A DNA stretch of 31,071 nucleotides from Bacteroidales bacterium UBA1180 (GCA_002310195.1 DBYS01000012.1:76999-108069), one strand, 5' to 3'; positions 16,157-27,300 are shown, numbered from the stretch's first letter. Numbers and translations: made by a program. The notes: generated by a model not told the origin, from the letters alone.

Positions 16157-18769
16157 TTACTTTCCCTGAGCGGGCTCGGCAGCAGGTGTTGCTGCCGGCT
16201 CACCCGGGTTATGATCGTTGATGATCTCGTAGTTCACTTCCTCGAAGGTGATCTTGAACTCTACACGACGGTTCTTGGCTCGACCGGCCTTCGTCTTGTT
16301 GTCGGCGATAGGCATGGTGTCACCGTAACCATTCGCTGTGATGCGGCTTGCCTCAACGCCCTTCTTCACGATGTAGTCGCGAACGGCGTGTGCACGCTTG
16401 TCGGACAGGTTCATGTTCACCTCGGCCTTACCTACGTTGTCGGTGTGACCTTGTACCTCGATGATATAGTCGGGGTTGTCAATGAATACCTTAGCCACCT
16501 CGTCCAGTATCGGGTATGACTTCTTGAGGATAGTAGCCTTGCCGGTCTCGAACTGGATACCGGTCATAGCCTTCTTCAGGATCGTTGTTACGGCGCGTTT
16601 CACTTGCGGACAACCCTTGTTCTCCTTCACGCCGGGCACGTACGGGCACTCGTCAAGGTAATCGGGTATGCCGTCGCGGTCGGTATCCTTGTCGCAACCG
16701 CAGCTGTCAACATGCTGACGTGCGGCATATACGGTACGCGGACACTTGTCCATGTAGTCGGGCACGCCGTCCTCGTCCATATCGAGCGGACAGCCTTGTT
16801 CGTTGATGAAGTTGTATGCCTCCTCCGGAGTGTTCGGGCACTTGTCGAGGTAATCGGGCACACCGTCACCGTCGCTATCTTTGTCGCAACCGTGCTCGTC
16901 AACAAAGTCGGCAGCTTCCGGCAGCGTGTTCGGGCAGTCGTCGCGGTAGTCAGGCACGCCATCATGATCGGTGTCGCGCGTACATCCGTGTTCGTCCACA
17001 GCCGTCCGGGCTTCCTCCGGAGTGTTCGGGCAGAGGTCGAGGTAATCGGGCACACCGTCCAGATCGCCGTCACGCTCGCAACCCGAGGCATCGATCGTAC
17101 CGTAGGCAGCTGCCAGCGTGCCGGGGCACTCGTCGATATAGTCGGGTATGCCGTCGCCGTCGGTATCGATCGGGCACCCCAGTGCGTCAACGCGTACGTT
17201 ACGCGGGGTCTTCGGGCATACATCGAGGTTGTCGAGCACACCGTCCTTGTCGGCGTCGTGCTTCTTGTTCGTGCCCCAAACGATGGCGAAGCCTAAGGCT
17301 ACGTTTACGCCCGGGTTCTTGTAGGGCAGGTAGTACTGCTTCTTGTCGCTGCCTGTGAGCGGGCTCATGTCGGCGTAACTGCACGGGATATAATCGGTTG
17401 CCAGGGTCAGCATTATTCCGTCGTACGGAGCAAATCCGAGGGCTGCTCCGAGCGTGCCGCCGTGACCGTTGATCAGCGAGTAGCTCACTGCCAGGTTGAA
17501 CCAGTTAACCGGGCGGAAGAATCCGCCCAGGGTCAGTTCTTCGTAAATCTTGTTGTTGTACAGTTTGGTCTGCGACAGTATGCCCAGACCTACTCTGTTC
17601 TCCCAGAACAGACCGTCGATACCTACGTTCAAGTGCGCGCGTGTCATACGTGCGTAGCCGCCGCCCTGACCATCGGCCTCAATCTGATCGAGGTAACCTT
17701 TCAGGTGATCGGTCACTTGCTGTTTCATGCCTTCGGTATCGATCTGGCCGTCTTTCTCTTTGACTTGTACTTCGCCTATACCGTCGAACTCCATATCGCC
17801 TTTCACCGTACCTTTCACGCCGTTCATCCAGTAGATGAATCCCAGGTCGTTGATCGCTGCGGATATCTGCAGGTACTTGATTGGTTTGTACGTGAAGCCG
17901 AAGTCGATCGCTGCACCTATGCCGGCAGGCTTAAGCAGATCGCCGATAGGTATACTGCTGAAGTCCGATGGCATCATGTTCTGGATGCGCTCGTTTATGT
18001 TGCCGAACATCGTCTCGCCCTTGCTCTTATCGGGCAGGATCTTCGTCGGATCGATGAATCCCGGCGTAGCGGCACGCAGGTCACCGGCGAGCTTCAGTTG
18101 TGCCGGAGCGGTCGGATCGGTCTCGTCGGCGGTGATGCTCAGGTTGTTCACATTGATGCTCGCCTGAGCCAGACCTACGAGGATCTTCAGCTTGCCGCCT
18201 AAGGTCCACTGGTCATTCAGCGGACGGGTATAACCGCCCATGATCTCGGTGTATGCTTGCATGCCGAAGTTCAGACCTTTCAGGTTCAGTTTGCCCAGGT
18301 CGAGACCTATACCGTCGGTCATGATCATTGCGCTTGTCAACCCTTTCGGTATGTTCAATCCGGCATCCGCACGCAGGTAGATGCCTCCGTGGAAGTACCC
18401 GCCTTTCTTCGTGCGCGCGCCAAAGCCTAAGATTGTGGTCGTCAGGTCAGCGCTCACAAGGTTGTTGTTGTGGAACTTCTTCAGGAACTTCTCCGTCTCA
18501 CCTTGGTTCAGCGCGGTGATTGTCTGACCGTTCTTTGTATAAACGAGATCGTGCATCGCCAGGGCGTTGTTGCCAATCCACATACTGGTGTAGCCCAGTG
18601 GAGTGAACACGATGTATCCGCTGCTGACGGGCATCAGCGCGGGGTTGAACTGCGAGCGCATCGGCGCGTTCTCAAGGAAGTAGAGAGTGTTCACCTCTTG
18701 TGCCGATACGATGGTGCTGCCCACGAGGAGGGCAATGGCTAATGCTGTGCTGCGAAATAGCTGTTTCAT
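16157..18769 (-). CDS. OmpA-family outer-membrane protein with seven TSP3 repeats
   Basis: An 870-residue outer-membrane protein. It has a signal peptide (MKQLFRSTALAIALLVGSTIVSA), then a long region to about 495 with alternating hydrophobic/polar residues suggesting a beta-barrel, of the type often annotated DUF5723. Seven calcium-binding thrombospondin type 3 repeats follow at about 503-710, each of the form DxDxDGxPDYxDxCP and linked by about 20 residues that usually include a GC pair. The OmpA C-terminal peptidoglycan-binding domain lies at about 738-850 (QGHTDNVGKAEVNMNLSDKRA ... RRVEFKI). It probably ties the outer membrane to peptidoglycan. The tail is Ala/Pro-rich. It begins 15 bases after the upstream lipoprotein gene, so the two are likely an operon and may work together. 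Confidence 0.9.
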   Translation of the reverse strand: MKQLFRSTALAIALLVGSTIVSAQEVNTLYFLENAPMRSQFNPALMPVSSGYIVFTPLGYTSMWIGNNALAMHDLVYTKNGQTITALNQGETEKFLKKFHNNNLVSADLTTTILGFGARTKKGGYFHGGIYLRADAGLNIPKGLTSAMIMTDGIGLDLGKLNLKGLNFGMQAYTEIMGGYTRPLNDQWTLGGKLKILVGLAQASINVNNLSITADETDPTAPAQLKLAGDLRAATPGFIDPTKILPDKSKGETMFGNINERIQNMMPSDFSSIPIGDLLKPAGIGAAIDFGFTYKPIKYLQISAAINDLGFIYWMNGVKGTVKGDMEFDGIGEVQVKEKDGQIDTEGMKQQVTDHLKGYLDQIEADGQGGGYARMTRAHLNVGIDGLFWENRVGLGILSQTKLYNNKIYEELTLGGFFRPVNWFNLAVSYSLINGHGGTLGAALGFAPYDGIMLTLATDYIPCSYADMSPLTGSDKKQYYLPYKNPGVNVALGFAIVWGTNKKHDADKDGVLDNLDVCPKTPRNVRVDALGCPIDTDGDGIPDYIDECPGTLAAAYGTIDASGCERDGDLDGVPDYLDLCPNTPEEARTAVDEHGCTRDTDHDGVPDYRDDCPNTLPEAADFVDEHGCDKDSDGDGVPDYLDKCPNTPEEAYNFINEQGCPLDMDEDGVPDYMDKCPRTVYAARQHVDSCGCDKDTDRDGIPDYLDECPYVPGVKENKGCPQVKRAVTTILKKAMTGIQFETGKATILKKSYPILDEVAKVFIDNPDYIIEVQGHTDNVGKAEVNMNLSDKRAHAVRDYIVKKGVEASRITANGYGDTMPIADNKTKAGRAKNRRVEFKITFEEVNYEIINDHNPGEPAATPAAEPAQGK

Positions 18770-18784
18770 AGTTCTGTCCTCCTA

Positions 18785-20536
18785 TTAGTTGTTATTCTTT
18801 TTTAGTTCCAGGTTCAGCACGGCCTGCACGTCACCCGTCACGCCGAGCTTGATGCTCAGTTTCTGGTCAGCGAGGAACGTCGACGGCTTCTGGTCATCGC
18901 CTATGCGTGCGCGGAAGCGGATAGCTTTCGTCTTCGCTATCTCCTCGAAGTCTTCCGTATGGATCGCTACTGTCTTCACGCTCTTTGCGGCCGTCACTTG
19001 GCTGCCGCTCATCGTCGCACCTTCGATCTCGATGCCCTTCAGCTGGTCGAGCTGCAGTGCGTTGTTGTGTTCGTCGAGGAAGATTGCGTCCAACGTCATG
19101 TCAACGGGAATGTTGTTGTTCACCACGATGTACAGCGAGAGCTCTGCTTTGTCGATCGATGTGATCACACCGTTCGTCATCGCTGCCAGCGAGTCGAGCG
19201 ATGCACGCTCAAGGTTCACATCTTTGATCGTGTCGGCGTATGCCACGTTCAGTCCGGGGTTGAATATGAACGGCATCTTGAAGTTGAAGTCCAATCCGAA
19301 CTTCGTGTTCTCCGTCATTCTATACTGCTTCATTACTGCGCCGTTCACTACGCGACCTTTGTCCACTTCCATCTTATAGTCGTAGCCGAGTTTCTCTACC
19401 TCTTTTACGAAGAACCGGTCGATAGCGCCGTTCTGCGGCTCCTTGTTCATCATTATACTGCTGTCCTGTATCGTTGCGTCCAGCGGTGCGGTCACCGGCA
19501 GAACGGCGTAGAGGTTCAGCAGCGCCGACTGGCTGCCACCCCACGTGGCGTAGGTCTTTGTGCCGTCAGTATGGTAAGCGCTGATCTCGTTCACGCGAAC
19601 GCTCAGCGGCATCGACAGTCCGTAGGTGAACTTCAGTGTGATCTGCGGCTCTTTGATCGGCAGGATCATCGCCTCGCCGCCGGGGATCTTGAACGGCACA
19701 TCCACTACATCGGCATGGGTCGTCTGGCTGCCCGGCTCAAAGTATCCGTACAGCGCGCTGTAGTTCATGAACTCTACTTGGAACTTGAAGTGGAATCCCG
19801 AGCTTGCGCCTACCACTACGTTCTCGCCGGTCTTCAGTGTTACGACGAAGGTAATGTTTGCTTGTTTCACTACATTATCGTTAGCCGGCTCTTTCGTCAC
19901 ATCCTTCATCATTACCAGTGTGAAGTTGTCCAGCACGATTGGCACGTCCTGATCCAGATGGAAGTCCGGCAGCTCGATCGATGTACCTTTCGCACGGCGG
20001 AACTGCGGCCCGAGCACCATCGTTACCTTCCGGATGTCATTGTCGGTGATCGTCAGGTTCTTCGTGCTGATGCGTGTCGTGAACCGTGCGGTGTCGATCA
20101 CCATACTGTCCAGACGCTCGTCCGAGGTGTCGTCGTTCACACCGCTGAAGTTGATTGTGAGTTCAAACGGAATGTCCATCTCCGTGTCGGCAGGGATCAT
20201 TGCCGGTGCCGGAGTGACTGCATCTTGGATGAACATGTCTTGCTCAACTTTACCGATGTAGGTCTCCAGCTCGATCTTGTGGAACTCACGGTCGTAGTGT
20301 TGCCAGATGTTGTACTCCAGCACACCGTCCTCGTTGATGCTGATGCCCGCACCTTCGTTCACCATTCCGATCAGATCGGCAAACTTCGTGCTCACCTCGC
20401 CTATCGGCAGGGTTAGCCGGGCATTCACTTTACTGTCGACGGTCACATCGCCCAGATTTACATCGGACTTGCACCCCGTCAACCCTACGCCCATCAATCC
20501 GATGAGCAGCAGGCAGTGTAATGTTCTTTGTCTCAT
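18785..20536 (-). CDS. Large lipoprotein of unknown function paired with the OmpA-like protein
   Basis: A 583-residue protein with a lipoprotein signal (MRQRTLHCLLLIGLMGVGLTGC, lipidation at Cys22). The mature part is rich in beta-strand patterns, with repeated stretches such as INFSGVNDDT and VDVPFKIPGGEAMILPI, and few cysteines. I recognise no named family. It may be an outer-membrane lipoprotein with several immunoglobulin-like or beta-sandwich domains. Its stop lies 15 bases before the OmpA/TSP3 gene, so a shared role at the outer membrane is likely (inference). Upstream, 27 bases away, is the remnant of an ATPase gene. I see no good promoter directly before it. Confidence 0.8.
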   Translation of the reverse strand: MRQRTLHCLLLIGLMGVGLTGCKSDVNLGDVTVDSKVNARLTLPIGEVSTKFADLIGMVNEGAGISINEDGVLEYNIWQHYDREFHKIELETYIGKVEQDMFIQDAVTPAPAMIPADTEMDIPFELTINFSGVNDDTSDERLDSMVIDTARFTTRISTKNLTITDNDIRKVTMVLGPQFRRAKGTSIELPDFHLDQDVPIVLDNFTLVMMKDVTKEPANDNVVKQANITFVVTLKTGENVVVGASSGFHFKFQVEFMNYSALYGYFEPGSQTTHADVVDVPFKIPGGEAMILPIKEPQITLKFTYGLSMPLSVRVNEISAYHTDGTKTYATWGGSQSALLNLYAVLPVTAPLDATIQDSSIMMNKEPQNGAIDRFFVKEVEKLGYDYKMEVDKGRVVNGAVMKQYRMTENTKFGLDFNFKMPFIFNPGLNVAYADTIKDVNLERASLDSLAAMTNGVITSIDKAELSLYIVVNNNIPVDMTLDAIFLDEHNNALQLDQLKGIEIEGATMSGSQVTAAKSVKTVAIHTEDFEEIAKTKAIRFRARIGDDQKPSTFLADQKLSIKLGVTGDVQAVLNLELKKNNN

Positions 20537-20563
20537 AAATTATGTGTTATTATTTATATGTTT

Positions 20564-20829
20564 TCATCCATTACGCCTCGAGGCGTTACGCTCCGAAGCG
20601 TAATTGCTAATGTATGTCTTGTAAAACGGATTACAAAAGCTATACGTAGAACCTGTTTTGTCTATTATTCCTTCATCCAGCAACACGCTTACCGCCTTTT
20701 GCAAGGAAGAGGCTCCATGAGCACGATATTGTTGCCGCCTTTCAGCGTATCAACAATGCGTTTGGTCTCATCTACTCTGTCGTAGAAGTTGTCGCCTTCT
20801 GCTATGGATATGTAGTTAAATGGGTTCAT
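20564..20829 (-). pseudogene. Internally deleted AAA ATPase (archaeal-type/COG1672-like) remnant
   Basis: Two pieces of one gene are joined out of frame. From ATG 20829 one frame reads MNPFNYISIAEGDNFYDR then ETKRIVDTLKGGNNIVL, the N-terminus of archaeal-type ATPases just before the Walker A loop; it stops at 20689. From about 20716 another frame reads GASSLQKAVSVLLDEGIIDK then GSTYSFCNPFYKTYI, the winged-helix C-terminus of the same family, ending at TGA 20564-20566. The P-loop and most of the ATPase (a few hundred codons) are missing. The junction lies near 20716-20719. The last codons (YASERNASRRNG) come from the REP-like palindrome. It cannot make a working ATPase. Family assignment is from remembered sequence patterns. 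Confidence 0.7.
20570..20604. repeat. REP-like compound palindrome
   Basis: ATTACGC (20570-20576) pairs with GCGTAAT (20598-20604) as outer arms. Inside are a perfect 14-bp palindrome (ACGCCTCGAGGCGT, 20573-20586) and a second stem (TACGCT-CCGA-AGCGTA, 20587-20602 region), so the sequence can fold in alternative ways. It lies inside the last codons of the ATPase remnant, 34 bases upstream of the lipoprotein start. GC-rich compound palindromes of about 35 bases between genes resemble REP elements; no second copy is seen in this window. Confidence 0.6.
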
Positions 20830-20922
20830 GTATTACATGTATTTATAATAATTGTTGTCAATTGTTGGTAATGGTTGACCTAAATCCCTTTCCATCCGTG
20901 CCATCCGTTCGATCCGTACAGC

Positions 20923-21330
20923 TTATTCTCCCACCGCCGGTTGCCGGCGACGCAGCCTGATGGCTGTCGTCGCGGCAAGTGCAGCGGCAAAGAGCAGCAG
21001 CACCCACGGTTCGCCGATAGGGAACTCCTCTGACTGCCCGGACTCACCGCCGACATCGAATCCTCTTCGTGTTTTGCGCATTGCCGGTTCGGAGCTTTCC
21101 GTGGATGGGGTTGGCACTTCACATGTAGCCATCATCGTTGACGTCGAGCGCATCGGTATGAGCGACACTTTCTCTGCACCAACAAACGTTACCTGCGAGT
21201 TATACTTGCTTCCGGTATCTTTCAGTGTAGATGTTGTCTGCCATTCTTGAGCATTAGCGGCAAGGGGCAGCAGGCCTGCCAATAGCAAACCTGCTACCAT
21301 ACTGATCATTCTATGTTTCATGGTTTTCAT
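20923..21330 (-). CDS. Small secreted protein with C-terminal membrane span and Arg cluster
   Basis: About 135 residues. I chose ATG 21330 (MKTMKHRMISMVAGLL...); 21345, 21333 and 21321 are alternatives. An N-terminal signal peptide ends at AANAQ. The middle is low in complexity and Ser/Thr-rich, followed by a Gly/Glu stretch (DVGGESGQSEEF). Then comes PIGEPWVLLLFAAALAATTA, a hydrophobic segment, and IRLRRRQ before a short tail. Motif, hydrophobic helix, then arginines is the layout of C-terminal protein-sorting signals. From memory, similar small proteins accompany giant surface proteins in Bacteroidales. It begins 33 bases after the stop of the 1987-residue gene, so they are probably co-transcribed. 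Function unknown. Confidence 0.65.
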   Translation of the reverse strand: MKTMKHRMISMVAGLLLAGLLPLAANAQEWQTTSTLKDTGSKYNSQVTFVGAEKVSLIPMRSTSTMMATCEVPTPSTESSEPAMRKTRRGFDVGGESGQSEEFPIGEPWVLLLFAAALAATTAIRLRRRQPAVGE

Positions 21331-21363
21331 CATAATACAGTTCATCTTTCACGATTCACTCTT

Positions 21364-24300
21364 TTACTCCACTTTCGCTCCGCGAGCATCATATACTTTG
21401 CCATCGCGAACAATGTACAGCAAGCCGTCGATCAGCAGTTTCCGTACATCTGACTGCTGCTCCATTGCCGATGGCTCAAGGTTAGTGATCACTTGCTCTA
21501 TCGGGGATATCTCCAGTACGAAGCGCTCGTTGTACGTGCCTGCCTCCAGCGAAACGGTATAATCCACTGCGCTGATGTTTGTGCGTGTACCTGTGAAGTT
21601 ATCGATCAGCGTAACGCCTACGCCGCTCGTGCCGTCAGGTATACTGAACGTGTAATCATCGTTCGTGGCGATCTTTACGCCTACCGGCACGATCGTCGTC
21701 TGCTCGCTCATAGGCAGCACGTTACCGGCTACTTCCGTAACAGAAGGACCATCTTCCATAGTGGTAGTAACCATCGTGTAGATGTTCGCTTTGTTCTTGT
21801 TGAACTCCTTGCTCAAATCATAGTTGAAGTCGAATCCCGTCGTCACATTCTCATCGGTTGTCATGCGAACGAACGCTTGATCGGCTTTCTCTTCGCCTTG
21901 CTGTAACTCCATACGGAACTCTACATTCGTCGGTTCGTCTTTCTGACGAGCAACAACGCTTGCCGGTGTCGCATTGACTGCCGACCAGTAGATTGATGCT
22001 CCGGCGTATTGTACCAGATAAGAGAACGTAGCCCTGAACGAGAATGTTGCCGAACTGGTTACCGACAGTGTGTTGCTTGCCGAATTCCACTCGTACAGAT
22101 ACGGCATACTGGAACTTGTCCAGTCAATCTTAGTGCCTCCGTTTGTATCATACAAGTCTTTGTTGTAGTTCGCGAAGCTCGGCACGCCGATACAGTGCCA
22201 GTAACCATCCTTATTTCGACGGTCGTCGCTCATTCCCGGACGCGGACCGATGGTGCACTCGTAGCCATCTTGGTCAATCGGAATCAACCGGTTGGTTCCT
22301 TCAATGTCTTCGACTTCAGCGGCTGACGGGAAATAAACATATACATCTTCTACATCATTATCCCATACAGACGAACTTTCACCCAATTCATCCAAATCCA
22401 ACGCAAGGATATAACCTTCAAATGCATTCATCGTAAAGTTCTTGCGTTCTGCCGGCGTAACGAATTTCCAGTTGGATTCACTATCTGCCCAGAAGCCGTT
22501 CTTGGCACGTCCCTTACCGTCGTAGTATTCGATGATCCAGTGCGTGCCGTACGTGCCAAATCCGAAGGCGTCGCTCAGGTTCACATCAAACGGGAAGGAG
22601 ATGTAGAACAAGTCACGCGCGTAGCGGGAAAGTGACGGCGTTAATGCGGCATGCCCGGCTGCTTTCGATTTGTTGTTGATCGTCCACTTGTTGAACTTCA
22701 TCGCGCCAAATACCGTCTTCACGTCTGACAGCTTACCGCTGCCGGAGAAACTAACCTGCTGAGCGTCTTCTTGGTGCTCACGAATAATCATCAAGTCGGC
22801 TTCGATGCCCAGTTCCGTACTAATAGTGCCTGATGGAATGAAGGCCTTGATCATACGGTTCGTCTTGAAGTCATAAACAATACGCATCTTATATTTGTTT
22901 TCGTCCGAACCACCAAGCAGCAACGCGGTCGTTTCGTCCGTACGGGCACCTGCTGCACCATAGAAGTACTGAATCTGGTTGTTGAACTTCGCGGTCAGCT
23001 TGAAGCGTGCGTTTGGCTGTGCCATAACCGTTGCCTCATAGATCCAGTTGTGGTCATCGGTGAAGTTCATCTCGTATTGCTCAAGTCCGGATACACGGCC
23101 ATTACCGGTGGTTAGGGGTGTTCCGCTTTCGTTGAACATCTTCGCATCGCCTTCCAATACAAGGAATCGATCAGAAGCGTATGCCGAACCGCTGATATAC
23201 GCACGTTTTATTTCGTTGGTATAACTGTTGTAGGAGAAACGCACGTTACCGGCTGCAGGCATCGTCTGCGCGAGCGCACCGATCACTGCATCGCCTTGCA
23301 GCGTATCGGACAGCTGGTTGTTGTAATCATTGGCAATCACACACTTTACGTTCGTACCGGCATCACCAATCCATGCGCACATGTAATAATCGAATGTCTT
23401 GGCATCGTCTGTGCTGAAATTGATGGTGTTCTGGTGCAATACGTTCTTTTTGTAGTCAGCCCAACCGCCGGGAGCGCTGTTTGTCTTGATGTAATATGGA
23501 CCATCGTACAAACCTGCATTCGTTATACCCGTAACAGCATCGGTCGATGTGTTGATTGCTACGTCAAACTTATATACGCCATTGCCTTCAGAGAATGTCG
23601 TTGTGTTGAACAGACCGCTACCTGTGCCTACTGTTGTGTACGATCCCCATACAGGATGACCGGCTGATATAGCGGTACACTTGTATAGTTTCAGGCTCTT
23701 TGTTCCGGCGCCCATGTTCAGGTACATCGAAACGGTTTTTGCGCTCGCCTCTGATTTCTTTATAAAGTCAGAGTAGTTCTTCTTCGCACTGCCGTCATTG
23801 TATTCGTGTATCAGCACATAATCACCGATCTCTACCGGATAGATCACACTCAACTTCATCTTGTCACCGCTTTGGTCAAGGATGAACGTATAGTATCCTT
23901 CTGAGGTGGTGGTTATCGAGAACTTAACATCATTGCTTGCCAAAGCACGTGTATCTTCGTTTACGCCCACATTCGTGTTCTTTGCTGAAGTAATGCTTGC
24001 GTCGGCTACATAGTTCAGACCGGCAGCTGATGTGATCATGTAACTCAAAGTGGAATTACCTGCGTCAATACGCTCCTGGAACTGAATGAACGTAGCATCG
24101 TCATTCGTGGCAATGAACTCACCTTCTTGGGTGTAGTTGTTGCGACTGTTGTATTTCTTCAGGTAATAACCTGCGCCTTGATTAGCACGTGTGTCGTACT
24201 TCATCCAGTAACCGTCATCGAAGTAATCAACGCTATTGTTGCCTGTTGTTTTGGCTGTGTGGAAAGGCACAAACATGTTCAACAGACGGTTGTAGTCACC

Positions 24301-27300
24301 ACGCGTAGCGGCTTTGGTGTTGTAGAAGGTGTAGCCCTTGCCATTCTGGTTTGTCTTGGCAAAACCTACTTTCTCCTTTGTGCCGGCTGCGGCAGTCGTG
24401 AAGTCGCGTGGTACGTATGCCCACCATACATCTGTATCGGGAATCTTCGTCATGTGTACGCGCCATGTGTTATTATCAGCGTTTGTCACTGCTTGGCTGT
24501 ATCCGTTCCATGTGATGCCGAAATATACATACACATCGCCCCAATGGGTTACTGTAGAACCATCATCAAATACATCGCGGAAGTAGATCTTATCCAACTC
24601 TGTAAAGTTTGCAGTAAGTGTCTGCCCGCTTGTTTCACCGTCACCAAGACCTCTTAAAGTGGTGGACGCATTTGCCTCTCCGGTACCGCCTACAGCAAAG
24701 TCTGCACCATCGGACAATGTCCATCCGCTGAAATAGTATCCGGCTGCCGGAGTAGCCACAAGAGCGCGCGTCGTTGCCACACCTGCGGTTGTAGTGCCGT
24801 CCCATGCAAAAGCAGCGCCTCCGACAGTTACACTACCTGCCGATTTGTTATTGGCCGTGATGGTTATCGTTGTCATGTTCTCTGTGTATGAAGCAGTAAT
24901 CGTTCCATTGTCCGCAGAGATGGCAGTAATAGCTGATGTTGTCACACCATCCGTCGTCGAGGGAGTGCCAAGCGTCAAGTTTGTAGTGCTCCATTCAGAG
25001 AATGTATAGCCTGTAGTCGCTGTTGCAGAGATGTTGTCGCCTACTTTCACGTACTTCGTGCCCGTTCCTGGCGACATGCTTGTACAGCCGGTCGGCTTAG
25101 TGATGGTTACTTTATATGGCATTGTGAAACTCTGAACAGGAGTACTCTTTGTTGTTCCCTGACCATTGGTAGCATAAGCCTGATAATAATAGGTTGCTCC
25201 GGCAGTCAGGCTGGTTAGATTGTGACTAATTGAGCCTGTCTTGTCGGATGTCCCTTTCGATACTTGTGTACCTGGTGTTGAAGTGCTTCCCCAATAGAAA
25301 CCGTAGTCGGTAATGGCATCATTGCCGTTGGAACTAATGTTACCATTGATAGTGGCCGTTGTATTTGTCAAAGACGTTGCAGCGCTTGCTGTTACCGTTG
25401 GCTTTGCGGGACAATTAGCAGTACTTGTCAAAGTAAGGCTGCCTCCCGTGCCGCTTTGGATTTGATAACAGTAGCCATCTGTTACACCTGCATACGTTTG
25501 GTTAGCTGTTTTATTTGCATCCGCGGTTGATGTACTTGAACCATTACACAAAAGGAAATTTGTGCTTGACGAATATAGTACAATTTGTTTCCATTGTCCA
25601 CCTGCGCTGGTTATGTTTGTCGTTTCTCCCGGATAATCTGTGCCTGTAGCATCTCCACCCCAACGGTGAATCTTGAAATTAGCGCCCCATGAGTTGGTAT
25701 CCTTTACCTTAATAGTCTTCTTTCCATATACAGTGAACGTCTCTGTGTCGCTATATCCTGTCGACTCGTACGTCATCGAAGCCTTTACATAATACGTCGT
25801 CGTTGATGTAACGTCCGGTAACGTCCATGATTGTGTCGTGCTCGTCGTGGAAGCAATAGTTGTCCAATTGCTATTATCCGTACTATAGGCATACGTGATT
25901 GTAGATGTACCGGCATTCTGTCGGCTGGCATTAATAGTCACAGTACTTCCTGAATTAGCAGCTGTTACTGCACTTTCAGACTGAGTAAAACTACTAATCG
26001 CTAAACTCGGAGTTAGTGTGCCTTGGTAATAAATCGTCCACGTTTCCTCTGTTCCAGACAAATCATCGGCGCTATTGTAGTATTTCGCTTTGACTGTAAT
26101 CGATTGCTTTGTAGATGTAAGATCCTCAATTTTGTATGTCAATGTGGAGGAATACGCATTGCTTCCAAATTTAGCATATAATACAGAGTTGGCATCTGAC
26201 GAAGCCTGTGAACCTCCAACGGTAAGTGTTAAATCTTCACCTACGGCAACTGTAAATGGCGATTCGTTTGTTCCCGCTCCCGAACCATCCGAAGTACAGG
26301 TTGGAGAGGAGATGTCTGGTACAGGAATCTTCCATTTCAATTGATTATACTTGCTACTTGTACTTGGAAGACGATAGGTTTCTGTGGTTCCAACATGCGT
26401 GAAATAGTAACTCATGGTATATAAACCACTCCCAAGTCCGGATAACAAACTTTGATTTGCCGTCACATAATACGTCGGCTTTCGATACTTGGAACCATCG
26501 AAACTTCCCCATGTAACAGAGCCTGCCGAATAACTATCAGCACTAGTGACTTCTGTGAAACCTGTAGAACCAGCAGCAACTGCTGTGCGGTGGATTTTAT
26601 AATAGAAGTGATATGCAGATGCTCCAAGCAAGTTAACCTCATAGTGCTGATACATTTTTGTGTTGAAAGCCTTTAAATACAAAGATGTTATAGCTTTTGA
26701 AGTCAAATCAATAGTTGAGCCATTTGTTCTGTCTAAACTACTGGATTTTACATCTCCGTCCACATTGTTATAATAAGACATAGTATTATCCGTTGATTCA
26801 AATCCGGCACTTGGTAATGCTGTTGCAGCACAAATAATGGGTTTATTTGTACTATTTACAGAAGTGTTTGGATTAAAAACCAAAATGTAGTGTGCACTAC
26901 TTTGCCAGCAATAACAGTTATTGCTGCTATAGTCACCAATATCACTTACATCCGTTTGTTTATAATTTTTGGTGACATATGTGTAATTATAATCATATGA
27001 TGATGCCGAAGTCGAAATTTTAAATTGATGTGCACCTGAAGTTGCCGAATAATATGAATAGATGCCGTTGACATCTGTCATTTCAGTTGCTCCCCAAGAG
27101 TTTTTTTCTCCACGGTAATAATACGTCGCCCACATCTGTCCGACACCGAGGGTGAGGAGTAGTAACAGTAGTGTGACGATACGGGATAGGTGCAGTCCGT
27201 TGCCGTGTCGTTGCCGTGTCGTTGCCGTGTCGTTGCCGTGTTTGCCCCGACAGCTGCCGTACGTCAGCAGTGCACTGATTGCATCATGCCTGCTATTGGC

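Noticed and set aside
18959..20416. A 485-codon + strand open frame across the lipoprotein gene
   Set aside because: It lies antisense to a gene with a clear lipobox and operon partner, and its translation has the Arg/His/Cys-rich look of shadow frames.
20895..20915. Short repeated CCATCCGT-like words before the small secreted protein stop
   Set aside because: Only two or three imperfect copies of a few bases; not enough to call a repeat.
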